DNA of 64,000 nt. Origin: JAPOUP01 sp965201085 (GTDB taxonomy: Bacteria; Pseudomonadota; Alphaproteobacteria; Rhodobacterales; Rhodobacteraceae). Below, in pieces: positions 9,121 through 18,189 of the stretch. Under the pieces are notes generated by a model that ran no database searches, was not told the DNA's origin, and saw only the letters and a list, made by a program, of their open reading frames with translations. Position numbers and translations under genes: made by a program. Positions within the stretch are counted from its first letter, which is position 1. Every line of letters starts with the position of its first letter. Where the stretch lies: NCBI GenBank assembly GCA_965201085.1, contig CBDAVS010000015.1, positions 186,001-250,000 of the forward strand, written 5' to 3'.

Positions 9121-9927
9121 CTATTCGCAGACCTCGCCATCTCCGTCACCATCCCGCATGAACCGATAGGCGGGATGACTACGGGGTACCGGTGCGATTC
9201 CATGCCGACGGGCTTCGCTGCAGGTAATGCGACCATTGCCGTTGTCATCCCAAAGACCAAGGGCGTCTACCGATTGATCGGTCTGTGTTGATGAAGGTGA
9301 TCGAGAGCGGATTGATGGCAAGGCGGTCCCGTCGGTTGCGACTATCATATCGACGCTGGTGCACTCAGAGAGTACACGTTCCAGCGCATCAGCCTCCCCG
9401 CGGTCGACGGAAAGGTGATACTTACGTTTTACAGCTACGACGCGGGCTGCGAACCAGCATCGGTTCATAGGTGGAAGCCATTCGGCGGCATCGTGCGCGC
9501 ATTTACCACCGCGACCACAGCGGTTCACCGCCGGGGCGGCGAGGGTCAGGTTAAGCTGGTCTGCTGCGAAGCGCCGTCGCGTCGTTGGATCAGCGGCGCA
9601 GAGGCCGCTGTCATGGGCCTCGGAGACCGCGACCATGTGCTCGATGTCAGTCTCCCGCATGCTCGCGAATTGCCGTCCGGTATAGGGTCCATAAATCAGC
9701 CCTCCCATCGAGGAGACGATTTTCGGCTCGACAGAACGCGGATACCGATAATCGTCTCTTGAATACGGTGCGCATCGATATTCCGGCGCGACGGTCAGGC
9801 CGCGCCAGCGTTCTTCGGCCCGTGCTTCGCCCGACCAGAGCGCAATGATTGCGACAGCCGCACATATTACGCTTTTCGGGCTCATGGCCGGATGGTTGCA
9901 GGTCAGGGACTTGATGGATTCACTCAT
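9121..9927 (-). CDS. Secreted HNH (DUF1524-like) nuclease with C-terminal Excalibur domain
   Basis: Protein of 268 aa. The start at 9927 is set by GGAGAG six bases upstream; an in-frame ATG at 9885 is the alternative. A signal peptide follows (AAVAIIALWSGEARA, then EE). The core DIEHMVAVSEAHDSG, then RRFAADQLNLTLA and VNRCGRGGK, fits the His-Asn-His beta-beta-alpha metal motif of DUF1524-type nucleases. The C-terminus carries two acidic turns (DDNGNGRITC and DGDGDGEVCE), the second being an Excalibur calcium-binding motif. It is probably exported and degrades extracellular nucleic acid or acts on competitor or host DNA. The gene is intact despite lying beside decayed DNA. Confidence 0.8.
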   Translation of the reverse strand: MSESIKSLTCNHPAMSPKSVICAAVAIIALWSGEARAEERWRGLTVAPEYRCAPYSRDDYRYPRSVEPKIVSSMGGLIYGPYTGRQFASMRETDIEHMVAVSEAHDSGLCAADPTTRRRFAADQLNLTLAAPAVNRCGRGGKCAHDAAEWLPPMNRCWFAARVVAVKRKYHLSVDRGEADALERVLSECTSVDMIVATDGTALPSIRSRSPSSTQTDQSVDALGLWDDNGNGRITCSEARRHGIAPVPRSHPAYRFMRDGDGDGEVCE

Positions 9928-10560
9928 ACTCTCTCCGCGATGTTGGCCCGTGAATGGCAGGTCAGTCGCTGGTGGACCGTCGTTCTTCCGCCACTTACGG
10001 TCTCCTGCTTGCCGTTCCCGTGACTTGCTCAACAGTATCGTTATCCCTGAAGTCGATGTCCATTCGATTGAGAAATCGGATTTGGCTGAATTTCCGGCGG
10101 CGCGTCAAGCCGCGCTGAAACCCGATACTGGATTCCCGTGCCCTGACCGTTCGTTGCGGGGCTGATCTGCGTGTGTTCCAGAAGATTCGGACGCGTATCC
10201 TGCGGCTGTCTCGGGCTTTATGACGTTGCATAGGTGCGGTAGGCGCGGTTCTGCGATGCGGACGCGGAGATCGAATTTGCCGGAGGACCAATGGCTATTG
10301 GCTGATCACATAACAGGAAAAGCTTCTGGTTCATATTGAATTTCTTCGATCTCACTGCCATCCATCAAGCCAAAGCCGGACACCGATCCACCCGGTCGCT
10401 CTCGCTGGCTGGAAAATCTGGCGAACCGACCCATGTATAGTTCGGTCGGGAATGGGATGAGCGAAGGACAGTCCCGACCGTGGCGATGCTTCGCTGTGTC
10501 GCTGATTGCACCGAAGACTGATCGGGTTTATCAGACTTTCCATCAAGGGAGGAAAACCCG
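9928..10560. other. Intergenic region upstream of glcD
   Basis: No convincing gene on either strand. It should contain the promoter of the nuclease gene (leftward) and that of glcDEF (rightward). No regulator gene such as glcC is present here. A GGGAGG ribosome site at its right edge serves glcD. Confidence 0.4.
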
Positions 10561-12000
10561 GTGGAAATGCCAAAGCCAGACGCTGGTGTGCTCGCCAAAA
10601 AGGCTCGGATCGTGCGCCGCCTGAAAGAGGCTTTACCGGCGGATTCCGTCGTTGATGACGAAACGGAAACCCGTGCCTATGAGTGCGACGCCCTGACCGC
10701 ATATCGGTGTCCTCCGCTCGCGGTCGCTCTGCCGTCGTCCACGGCGGAGGTCTCGGCGACCCTGCGCATATGCAGTGAGGAAGGCGTTCCCGTCGTGCCT
10801 CGCGGATCGGGAACCTCACTTGCGGGCGGCGCGTTGCCGACCGCCGACTGCGTGCTTCTCAGCGTAGCGCGAATGAGCGAAGTTCTGGAGATCGATCACG
10901 ACAACCGATTCATCCGAGTGCAGGCTGGACGCACCAATCTTTCCGTCACGGAAGCGGTCGAGGGCGACGGGTTTTTCTACGCGCCCGATCCATCGTCACA
11001 GCTCGCCTGCGCGATCGGCGGTAACATCGCCATGAATTCCGGTGGTGCGCATTGCCTGAAATACGGTGTGACCACCAACAACCTTCTCGGTGTCAGGATG
11101 GTGCTGATGGACGGGGAGATCGTCGACATCGGTGACGGGCATCTTGATGCCGGAGGTCTGGACCTGCTGGCGCTCGTCTGTGGCTCGGAAGGCCAACTGG
11201 GTGTCGTGACCGAGGCGACCCTTCGCATTCTTCCAAAGCCTGAAGGAGCCCGACCGGTTTTGATGGGATACGACTCGAGCGAGGCCGCGGGGAGGGTCGT
11301 CAGCGATATCATCAAATCAGGTGTTCTTCCGGTGGCCATCGAATTTATGGATCGTCCCTGCATCCGGGCGACCGAGGACTTCGCCGGCGCCGGATATCCC
11401 GACTGCGAAGCATTGCTCATCGTTGAAGTCGAGGGCAGCGACGCGGAGATCGAAGAGCAGCTGGGTTTCATCAAACAGATTGCCCGGGGGCATGATCCGG
11501 TCGAACTACGCGAAGCGGTGAACGCCGACGAGGCGGCTCGCATCTGGCTCGGCCGTAAATCCGCGTTCGGCGCGATGGGGCAAATCAATGACTATATGTG
11601 TCTGGACGGTACGATCCCGGTAAGTGAGCTGCCGCATGTGCTGAACAGAATCGGGGAAATGTCCAAGACATACGGGTTGGAAGTCGCCAACGTCTTTCAT
11701 GCCGGGGATGGCAACATGCATCCGTTGATTCTTTTTGATGCCAACCGACCGGGTGATCTTGAGACCTGTGAGGAGTTCGGGGCGGAAATCCTTAAGCTCT
11801 GCGTCGAGGTCGGTGGCTGCCTCACGGGCGAACACGGAGTTGGTATCGAGAAACGAGACCTGATGCACGACCAGTATACTGCGGTGGATCTTGAGGCGCA
11901 GATGGGGGTCAAGGATGTGTTTGATCCCGAATGGCTGCTTAATCCAGCGAAAGTGTTTCCTTTGGACGTTTCGGAAACGCATCGGTTCCTCGCCGCCTGA
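10561..12000 (+). CDS. glcD: Glycolate oxidase subunit GlcD (FAD-linked)
   Basis: Protein of 479 aa oxidising glycolate to glyoxylate with FAD, electrons passing to the membrane chain through GlcE and GlcF. The PCMH-type FAD domain shows VVPRGSGTSLAGGALP near residue 80 and CAIGGNIAMNSGG near residue 145. The C-terminal FAD-oxidase domain ends with VANVFHAGDGNMHP and GCLTGEHGVGIEKR, the signature of GlcD/lactate dehydrogenase relatives. The GTG at 10561 is preferred because GGGAGG lies about 8 bases upstream; an ATG at 10567 is possible. It is first of three co-directional genes. Confidence 0.95.
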   Translation: MEMPKPDAGVLAKKARIVRRLKEALPADSVVDDETETRAYECDALTAYRCPPLAVALPSSTAEVSATLRICSEEGVPVVPRGSGTSLAGGALPTADCVLLSVARMSEVLEIDHDNRFIRVQAGRTNLSVTEAVEGDGFFYAPDPSSQLACAIGGNIAMNSGGAHCLKYGVTTNNLLGVRMVLMDGEIVDIGDGHLDAGGLDLLALVCGSEGQLGVVTEATLRILPKPEGARPVLMGYDSSEAAGRVVSDIIKSGVLPVAIEFMDRPCIRATEDFAGAGYPDCEALLIVEVEGSDAEIEEQLGFIKQIARGHDPVELREAVNADEAARIWLGRKSAFGAMGQINDYMCLDGTIPVSELPHVLNRIGEMSKTYGLEVANVFHAGDGNMHPLILFDANRPGDLETCEEFGAEILKLCVEVGGCLTGEHGVGIEKRDLMHDQYTAVDLEAQMGVKDVFDPEWLLNPAKVFPLDVSETHRFLAA

Positions 12001-12076
12001 AGATGGAAGCATATATGGACAACTCCCGGTCGGACGAAGAATTCGCTGAAGGAACGGGAACCGAGGGTCGCACCGT

Positions 12077-13249
12077 GTGTCACCGATCCATTCCAGAGCC
12101 TCGGACGGGGCGGACGGAGTGATCGCTCCTGACACCGAGTCCGGTCTTTCAGGGGTGGTGGCGGGTTCGTCCGGTCCACTTCGAATAAAAGGTGGCGGAA
12201 CGCGGCCAGTGGGTAGACCGGTGGTCGGTGAAACGCTTTCCACGGCAGATCTGCGCGGCATTGTTCTATTTGAGCCGGGCGCGCTGACTCTTGTGGCCAA
12301 GGCTGGGACACCGGTTTCGGAGATAGAGTCGGTTTTGGCAGCGGAAGGCCAATGCCTGCCTTTCGAACCCATGGATCATAGAGGGCTTCTGGGTACTGAC
12401 GGGGAGTCCACCATCGGCGGAGTCGTCGCGGCGAATGTATCGGGTCCCCGGCGGGTGCAGGTGGGCGCCTGCCGCGATTTTCTCCTGGGTGTGCGCTTCG
12501 TGGACGGATCCGGGAACGTCGTGAAGAGCGGTGGTCGAGTTATGAAAAACGTCACCGGATATGATCTCGCCCGACTGATGGCGGGTGCGCACGGTACTCT
12601 CGGAATACTGAGCGAGATATCGCTGAAGGTTCTGCCACGTACGGCGGCGACTGGCGTTCTGCTGCTTGAGGGGTTGGAAGATGTGGAAGCGGTCCGCGCG
12701 CTTTCGATGGCGCTTGGCTCACCGTTCGAAGTGACCGGTGCCGCCCACACGACAAACGGAGTGGATGGAGCGCCGGTGACGATGATCCGGGTTGAGGGTT
12801 TCGAGACCCAGGTCGCCTACCGAACCGAACGGCTTGCCACTCTACTGGCGGAATTCGGAGACTGGAACATCGAGACCGACCCCACGAGGACGAAGGCGGG
12901 ATGGGCCTGGGTCCGCGACGTAGAGGGCTTCCACGATAGGCAGGGCGATGTCTGGCGACTGTCGGTTAAACTTTCCGACGCACCCGCATTGGCCCGTCGG
13001 TCTGATGCCGCTGGCCTGCTCTATGACTGGGGCGGTGGACTCGTTTGGATATTGGTGCCGGAAGGTACCGATCTCCGAACTCGACTCGGAGATTTCGCGG
13101 GTCACGCAACCTTGGTCCGCGCCAGCGAGTCGACCCGCTCATCGATGGATGTGTTTCAGCCGCAGCCCAATCGACTTGCCGAGATTGGGCGGGGTCTGCG
13201 CAAACGGTTTGACCCAAGAGGAATCCTCAATCCAGGGCTGATGGGATGA
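12077..13249 (+). CDS. glcE: Glycolate oxidase subunit GlcE (FAD-binding)
   Basis: About 390 aa. The FAD-binding half is clear: GPLRIKGGGTRPVGRP near residue 33, TIGGVVAANVSGPRRVQVGA, and SGGRVMKNVTGYDLARLMAG. The last third is less conserved, as usual for GlcE, and ends in an NRLAEIGRGLRKRFDPRGILNPG tail typical of the family. The start is uncertain: GTG at 12077 gives the longest form, and GTG at 12119 behind GGCGGACGGA gives 376 aa, closer to homologues. It lies 76 bp after glcD and probably forms the complex with it. Confidence 0.9.
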   Translation: MSPIHSRASDGADGVIAPDTESGLSGVVAGSSGPLRIKGGGTRPVGRPVVGETLSTADLRGIVLFEPGALTLVAKAGTPVSEIESVLAAEGQCLPFEPMDHRGLLGTDGESTIGGVVAANVSGPRRVQVGACRDFLLGVRFVDGSGNVVKSGGRVMKNVTGYDLARLMAGAHGTLGILSEISLKVLPRTAATGVLLLEGLEDVEAVRALSMALGSPFEVTGAAHTTNGVDGAPVTMIRVEGFETQVAYRTERLATLLAEFGDWNIETDPTRTKAGWAWVRDVEGFHDRQGDVWRLSVKLSDAPALARRSDAAGLLYDWGGGLVWILVPEGTDLRTRLGDFAGHATLVRASESTRSSMDVFQPQPNRLAEIGRGLRKRFDPRGILNPGLMG

Positions 13250-13442
13250 GCCGCCGACATTGCGTCTTTCCGACCAGGATGCATCCGGAGTTGGTCCGAT
13301 TCGTTTTCAGGTTCTTGGATCGAGCGGACGCAGGAACGTTTCGGCGAAATCCTGGCTGTTACCACGGGTCCGGCATCGCGCTCCATGTATGTTGTGTTTG
13401 TGGAAGCGGGCATTGACGTACGTGGGCTGGAGGTAGAGGCGG

Positions 13443-14735
13443 ATGCAGACGAATTTCACCGAAGAGCAGCTCCGGGATCCGGATATCGCGCAGGCGAACG
13501 GCATTCTGCGAACCTGTGTGCATTGTGGATTCTGCACCGCGACCTGTCCGACATATCAGGTGCTGGGCGATGAGCTCGATTCGCCACGGGGTCGGATCTA
13601 TCTGATCAAGGATATGCTGGAGAAGGGTAGGGACGCCGACGAGAAGACGGTCCTGCACATCGATCGATGTCTGTCGTGTCTCGCCTGCATGACGACCTGC
13701 CCTTCCGGGGTCAATTACATGCACTTGGTCGACCACGCGCGTGCCCATATCGAAAAGACCTACAAGAGACCGCTTTTCGACAGACTGCTGCGCTGGACGC
13801 TTGCACGGATCGTTCCCTATCCGATGCGATTCAGGCTGGCGCTTCTGGGTGCCCGTATCGCGCGTCCTTTCGCGTCGTTGATGCCGGACGCGAGGGTCCG
13901 GGCAATGATACGGATGGTGCCCAAGCGCATCCCCCCGGTCAGCCGCAACGATGAACCGCAGGTGTTTCCCGCGTTCGGTGAGCGGAAGATGCGTGTCGCT
14001 CTGATGACAGGTTGTGCGCAGCGGGCGCTCAACACCGACATAAACGACGCGACTATCCGTCTTTTGCAGCGCCTCGGTTGCGAGGTGGTGATCGCCTCCG
14101 GAATGACCTGCTGTGGAGCGCTGGCGCACCATATGGGTCGGACTGATGAGAGCCATGGGCAGGCGGCCCGAAACATCCGAGCCTGGATGAAGGAAGCGAA
14201 CGGTGAAGGCCTCGATGCGATCGTCATCAATACCAGCGGTTGCGGCACCACCGTGAAGGATTATGGCCATATGTTCAGCAACGAAGCGCTGGCCACCGAC
14301 GCCGCGACCATATCGAAGCTCGCGATTGACGTGAGCGAGCTCCTTATTCGGATCGGGTTGCCGGAGGGATCGGACGGGGGACTGCGGGTGGCCTATCACG
14401 CCGCATGTTCGCTTCAGCATGGCCAGCAGGTGAAATCAGCCCCCAAAGACCTTCTGAAGCGTGCTGGTTTCGCCGTCGTGGAACCCATCGATAGCCATTT
14501 ATGCTGCGGTTCGGCGGGCACATATAATCTGCTTCAGCCGGAAATCTCCGCAAAGCTGAGGGATCGCAAGGTTAGGACGCTCGAGGCAAAGGCACCTGAT
14601 GTAATCGCGACCTGTAACATAGGCTGTATGATGCAGATCGGTGGAGGAACCGGGATTCCGGTCGTCCATACGGTAGAGCTCCTCGACTGGGCCACTGGTG
14701 GACCGAAACCCCCGGTCTTGGAAACTTCCGTCTGA
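13443..14735 (+). CDS. glcF: Glycolate oxidase iron-sulfur subunit GlcF
   Basis: Protein of 430 aa. Two N-terminal 4Fe-4S motifs are visible (CVHCGFCTATCP near residue 25 and CLSCLACMTTCP near residue 76). Two cysteine-rich CCG-type domains follow (GMTCCGALAHHMG near residue 220; HLCCGSAGTYN near residue 355) with ATCNIGCMMQ close to the end. It passes electrons from GlcD/GlcE toward the quinone pool at the membrane. A GGAGGTAGAGG site precedes the ATG. The 193-bp gap after glcE contains no gene. Confidence 0.95.
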   Translation: MQTNFTEEQLRDPDIAQANGILRTCVHCGFCTATCPTYQVLGDELDSPRGRIYLIKDMLEKGRDADEKTVLHIDRCLSCLACMTTCPSGVNYMHLVDHARAHIEKTYKRPLFDRLLRWTLARIVPYPMRFRLALLGARIARPFASLMPDARVRAMIRMVPKRIPPVSRNDEPQVFPAFGERKMRVALMTGCAQRALNTDINDATIRLLQRLGCEVVIASGMTCCGALAHHMGRTDESHGQAARNIRAWMKEANGEGLDAIVINTSGCGTTVKDYGHMFSNEALATDAATISKLAIDVSELLIRIGLPEGSDGGLRVAYHAACSLQHGQQVKSAPKDLLKRAGFAVVEPIDSHLCCGSAGTYNLLQPEISAKLRDRKVRTLEAKAPDVIATCNIGCMMQIGGGTGIPVVHTVELLDWATGGPKPPVLETSV

Positions 14736-15091
14736 GCGCCACAGAGATGGGGTGCACGCCAGATAATTTGCAGCGGGTGATCGAGAATCGGTTTTTTCGC
14801 TTCGAGGGGTTGTGTTCCGCCCCGCCCGCCTGTGCGTTCGGTTTCAGGAAGCGGCGGCCGTCCTGAACGCCACCGCCGTCCTGATTTCCTCAACAAGGCC
14901 CCCCGGCCCCGCCAGACGGCCGAACAGGACCGTGCGTCACGGTGTAGGGTCCACAGATGCGCGAGTGCCGCGGCAATCCGCGTCAGCGTCAGGCAGTCGA
15001 TGGCGTTCATCGCTACCTCGTCCGGCAGAGGACCTACGGTCCATCGTGCCGTCATCGGTTCCGGATTCGGCGACAGGCTTATGCCGTTCAA
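14534..15091 (-). CDS. Uncharacterised ORF translationally coupled to the ATPase gene
   Basis: TTG at 15091 overlaps the ATPase stop (TTGA), so translation may continue from one gene into the next; an ATG at 15055 is an alternative. The recognisable part is short (MTARWTVGPLPDEVAMNAID, then LTRIAAALAHLWTLHRD). The frame then runs on antisense to the 3' end of glcF until 14534, so the true C-terminus is probably lost and the last ~65 codons are chance. No family is recognised. It is likely the damaged partner of the ATPase. Confidence 0.35.
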   Translation of the reverse strand: MNGISLSPNPEPMTARWTVGPLPDEVAMNAIDCLTLTRIAAALAHLWTLHRDARSCSAVWRGRGALLRKSGRRWRSGRPPLPETERTGGRGGTQPLEAKKPILDHPLQIIWRAPHLCGAQTEVSKTGGFGPPVAQSRSSTVWTTGIPVPPPICIIQPMLQVAITSGAFASSVLTLRSLSFAEISG

Positions 15092-16371
15092 CTGGATCCC
15101 GAAGCCGATCTTTTCCGTCTGCCCTCGTCCGTCAGAAACCGCCGGAAGCTGGGAATCGGACAGTAATAGGTATCGTCAAGCCTTTGCTGAAGCGCGCCTT
15201 TATGAACGAGGTGCCGCCTGAAATCATCGACGTCCAGCCCCTTCGGAAGCCGCCACCTTATCTCGTTCCGGATGCTGTCCTCTATCAACTCCTCCACATC
15301 ATCCCGGTTCATGCCCTCCTCAAGTCCGTCGAGGACCGCTCCGGTCAGGCAGACGCTGGATTTCATTTCAGGACTTTGCTGGCTGCGGTAGTAGTCCTTC
15401 CTCCGTCTTTCCGCTCCTTCATGGACGGCGTTCCAGTCAACCCGCGACAGGTCCCAGCCAGCCAGACGCGCGCAGTCGCCCAGCGCCTGGAACGCGTGGT
15501 GCATATGCCGCGGCCAGCCTTCGGTGTCCTCCATGAGCCTGCGGAGGTTCTCCCGGACCGTGGCATCGCCTTCCCCCGACAGAAATCCGAACTCGACCCG
15601 CAGCCGCCAGAGGTACTCCCCGCGCTCCTCCGGCGTGAAGCAGTCGACCTCATGGTTGAATTCAAGGCGGGACAGGCCCGCCGCCTGGACCACCTCCCTT
15701 GTGTCCCCCAGCCCCGCCAGGACCGGAAGGATCGGCAGTCCATGGCCGGCGCTGTGCAGCGTCTGCAAGAATCCGGCCTGCGGGCACTGTCTGTCCGGCG
15801 GCAGATTCTGCGCCTCGTCGATGGCGACCACCAGAGTGGAGGCCCAGTCCCTTCCCGGCAGCCTCTCGGTCAGGGAGGACAGCGTCTTCGGTGTCCCGCC
15901 GAACCCTCGGACGAAGAAATCCAGGACCTCCCGCAGTCCCGTGATATCGGTCGCGGACTGCGCGGCGGACGCGCCGGCCTTCATAGCCACTCCGAGCAGG
16001 GCGCGGCGATACCTGCGGGACGAGAGGCAGGCGGCGGCGCCGATCCGCCGCATCACATATTCCATGTCATCCAGCGTCTCGCGGTTCAGGATAAGGACGT
16101 TATGGATTTCAGGGACCGATTTACGACGGGTGGCGCTGCGCCGGTCAAGCTCCGTCAGAATGGAGGACTTGCCCGCACCAGGTGCTCCCTGGATGATCCG
16201 TGTCGCTTTCTGTTTGCCATGTATGCCCGCCTTTCCCGGGGCGAACACCGACGCGGCGGTCGCTTCGATGTCATGGAGTATGTCCCCGCGGCCGACGAAG
16301 ACGGGCGGCGGGGCCGACGGCGGGTCACGGATGAAATCGAGAAGTCTGGATCTCTGCTCTTCGGTGAGCAT
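15088..16371 (-). CDS. AAA-type ATPase of an accessory module
   Basis: Protein of 427 aa, with its start at 16371 fixed by GGAGG six bases upstream. The Walker A motif is GAPGAGKSS near residue 70 and Walker B is LVVAIDEAQ near residue 185. The N-terminus (VFVGRGDILHDIEATAASVF) is like AAA_16/AAA_22 proteins. The C-terminal half is helical and rich in Arg/Asp, perhaps a winged helix, ending DTYYCPIPSFRRFLTDEG. TnsC/TniB-like, Orc/Cdc6-like and defence ATPases all share this layout, so the role is open. Upstream lie GCGTAAC/GTTACGC sites, now separated from DNA further upstream by the IS1595-type transposon. Confidence 0.7.
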   Translation of the reverse strand: MLTEEQRSRLLDFIRDPPSAPPPVFVGRGDILHDIEATAASVFAPGKAGIHGKQKATRIIQGAPGAGKSSILTELDRRSATRRKSVPEIHNVLILNRETLDDMEYVMRRIGAAACLSSRRYRRALLGVAMKAGASAAQSATDITGLREVLDFFVRGFGGTPKTLSSLTERLPGRDWASTLVVAIDEAQNLPPDRQCPQAGFLQTLHSAGHGLPILPVLAGLGDTREVVQAAGLSRLEFNHEVDCFTPEERGEYLWRLRVEFGFLSGEGDATVRENLRRLMEDTEGWPRHMHHAFQALGDCARLAGWDLSRVDWNAVHEGAERRRKDYYRSQQSPEMKSSVCLTGAVLDGLEEGMNRDDVEELIEDSIRNEIRWRLPKGLDVDDFRRHLVHKGALQQRLDDTYYCPIPSFRRFLTDEGRRKRSASGSS

Positions 16372-16472
16372 CCGCAGCCTCCATGCGGGGATTCGCCCAC
16401 CCGTCATATCATACGCCGACGCGGAACGCACCCGGTTTCCCGGCTTCTACAAGGGTCGGGGTGCCTTCGGTA

Positions 16473-16479
16473 GCGTAAC
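16473..16479. promoter_or_regulatory. GCGTAAC half-site, possible operator of the ATPase operon
   Basis: GCGTAAC lies about 100 bp upstream of the ATPase start. The inverted and repeated partners GTTACGC and GCGTAAC lie at 19255-19274, directly behind the transposon. If the transposon and one copy of its target repeat are removed, three half-sites fall within about 55 bp. Confidence 0.35.
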
Positions 16480-16498
16480 ATATCGCAGAAACAGCCCC

Positions 16499-16506
16499 TA
16501 TCGTTA
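16499..16506. repeat. 8-bp target-site duplication TATCGTTA, left copy
   Basis: TATCGTTA immediately before the left inverted repeat is repeated at 19251-19258 immediately after the right one. Eight bases is the usual duplication length of the IS1595 family. Confidence 0.93.
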
Positions 16507-16560
16507 GGGGATTATATACGGTAGTGCCCATCCGGGCTTTTCATACCGGTCGCCTTCGGT

Positions 16561-16758
16561 TCAGTTTTTGCGGAAATCGCGGCGGGGCGCACCCCCTTTG
16601 AGGACCGCCTTTACCAACCTTTCCGGCGTTACGGATACGCTGACATCCCGCAGCATGTCATGTTTTGTCGGCTGATACCTGCCCGACCCATTCACAGGCT
16701 TAACAGGTGCCTTTCCACTAGGCTCAACCTTCTCTCTTTTCATGATCAACTCCGTCAT
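16561..16758 (-). CDS. 65-aa transposon passenger protein, function unknown
   Basis: Starts at an ATG behind a near-perfect AGGAGG site 15 bp after the methyltransferase-HNH stop. The sequence is basic and polar (MTELIMKREKVEPSGKAP), with a C-terminal helix-like part (TPERLVKAVLKGG) and an arginine-rich end. It has no membrane segment and no recognised domain. Its position suggests it is co-translated with the modification gene, perhaps as a partner or regulator; this is inference only. Confidence 0.6.
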   Translation of the reverse strand: MTELIMKREKVEPSGKAPVKPVNGSGRYQPTKHDMLRDVSVSVTPERLVKAVLKGGAPRRDFRKN

Positions 16759-16772
16759 TTGATTTCCTCCTG

Positions 16773-18186
16773 TTACGCCGCGAGCCTCGTTATCAGGTAT
16801 TCCATGCCTCTGTCGCCTTTGACCGAGTTGCAATGTCCGCACAGAAGCTGAAGGTTTCCGATGTGGTCGGTTCCGCCCTTCGATCGCGGGATGATGTGGT
16901 CGACCGTGAGGTTCCGCATCTGGAAATGCTCTCCGCATGCGTTGCAGTGCCCGCCCTGCTCGCCATACAGGGTCCGCCTGTTCCTCACGTGATTGTAGCG
17001 GATCAGCTTCCCGATATCGGTGCGCTGCGGGATGTCCGTGCGGTTGACCACCGTATGGTGCGCGAACATGCCAAGCTCATTCCTGAGCCGCAGCAGCACC
17101 AGTTCAGCGGCCTTCGGCGAGACGTCAATCCCAACCCATTACCGGTTAAGGTCCTGCGCCGCTATGCACGCCGTCGCGCAGCCGCAGAACGGGTCCAGAA
17201 CCATTTCGCCTTCGTTTGATGACGCGAGGATGATGCGCTTCAGTAGCGCAAGCGGCTTCTGGGTCGGGTAGCCGGTGCGCCCCCTGAACGCCGGGAATGT
17301 CCGTCATGACATCTGCCACGCGAACGCCTTTGGTTGTTGACAGATACCGTTTGAATCTCGGCATTGTTCCTCTTTCAGGGAAATAGATCATATCCTGTGA
17401 ATGAAGCCAATCAAGCCGTTCCTGGGTTGTCATGGCACTCCAGTCGTCTGGGCATTCCAGCCCTTCCGGCAATGCAGTGGGGCAAACCCAATGCAGGCCC
17501 CTTTCAGTGGGATCAATGTCCCGCCACGGCATTCCGGAGTATCCATTTGTGGTCCCCTGCGCAGTCAGCGGCTGTGTGTGGAAATGGCCTCGGCTGTCGT
17601 TTTTCCTAAAGTGTTTATGGATATAATCCTTCGAGTAAGGCGCAAAGACTGCGTTCACCGTTGTTTCTGGATTTCTGGCATATGCCAACACTGTGTCATG
17701 CACCCTTCCAATCTGATATGCTGATGCGGTTGGCGCGTTGGTCCTCTTCCATATTATTTCGTTCCTGAAATTCGATTTTCCAAACACGGCGTCCATGACC
17801 GGTTTGAGATAGTGGCTCATGGTCGGATCGCAGTGGAGATATATGCTGCCGGTCGGCTTGAGGATGCGCCGCATCTCAAGGAGTCGCGCGGCCATGTGGA
17901 TCAGATAGGCCTTATCGCTTTTGGTCATGGCCGCGGCGATGACCCGGTTAAGGGCCGGTTCCTTCGCCTCGATCAGGTCAAGCCATGCGATGTCCACGTC
18001 CGCCAGCGTCCACGTGTCCCTGAACGCCGCCCCCGCCGCTTCGCTACCGATCGGCGCCGCGTAGTTGGTTTTCGAGTTGAACGGCGGATCAAGGTAGATC
18101 AGGTCCACGCATTCGGAGTTCATGCCCCGCATGATAGGAAGGTTGTCACCCGTCCAGACCGTCTGGTTGGACCAGTTAGCTTCCAC
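16773..18186 (-). pseudogene. Beta-class DNA methyltransferase fused to C-terminal HNH domain (frameshift and stop)
   Basis: The N-terminal ~300 aa read as an N4/N6 amino-methyltransferase. The catalytic DPPFNSK motif comes early (near residue 32), and the AdoMet motif (DPFCGCATACIAA) comes late, after GYPTQKPLALL, which is the beta-class order. The frame is lost in a run of five C on the plus strand at about 17280 (GGGGG in the coding strand); removing one base restores GRTGYPTQKP. A TAA then sits where NR-QWVGIDVS is expected. Beyond it the frame is open through CNACGEHF and DHIIPRSKGGTDHIGN to a complete HNH domain. So one indel and one nonsense change separate this from an intact fusion of about 470 aa. 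The GTG start is 4 bp from the transposase stop. Confidence 0.85.
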
Positions 18187-18189
18187 CGG

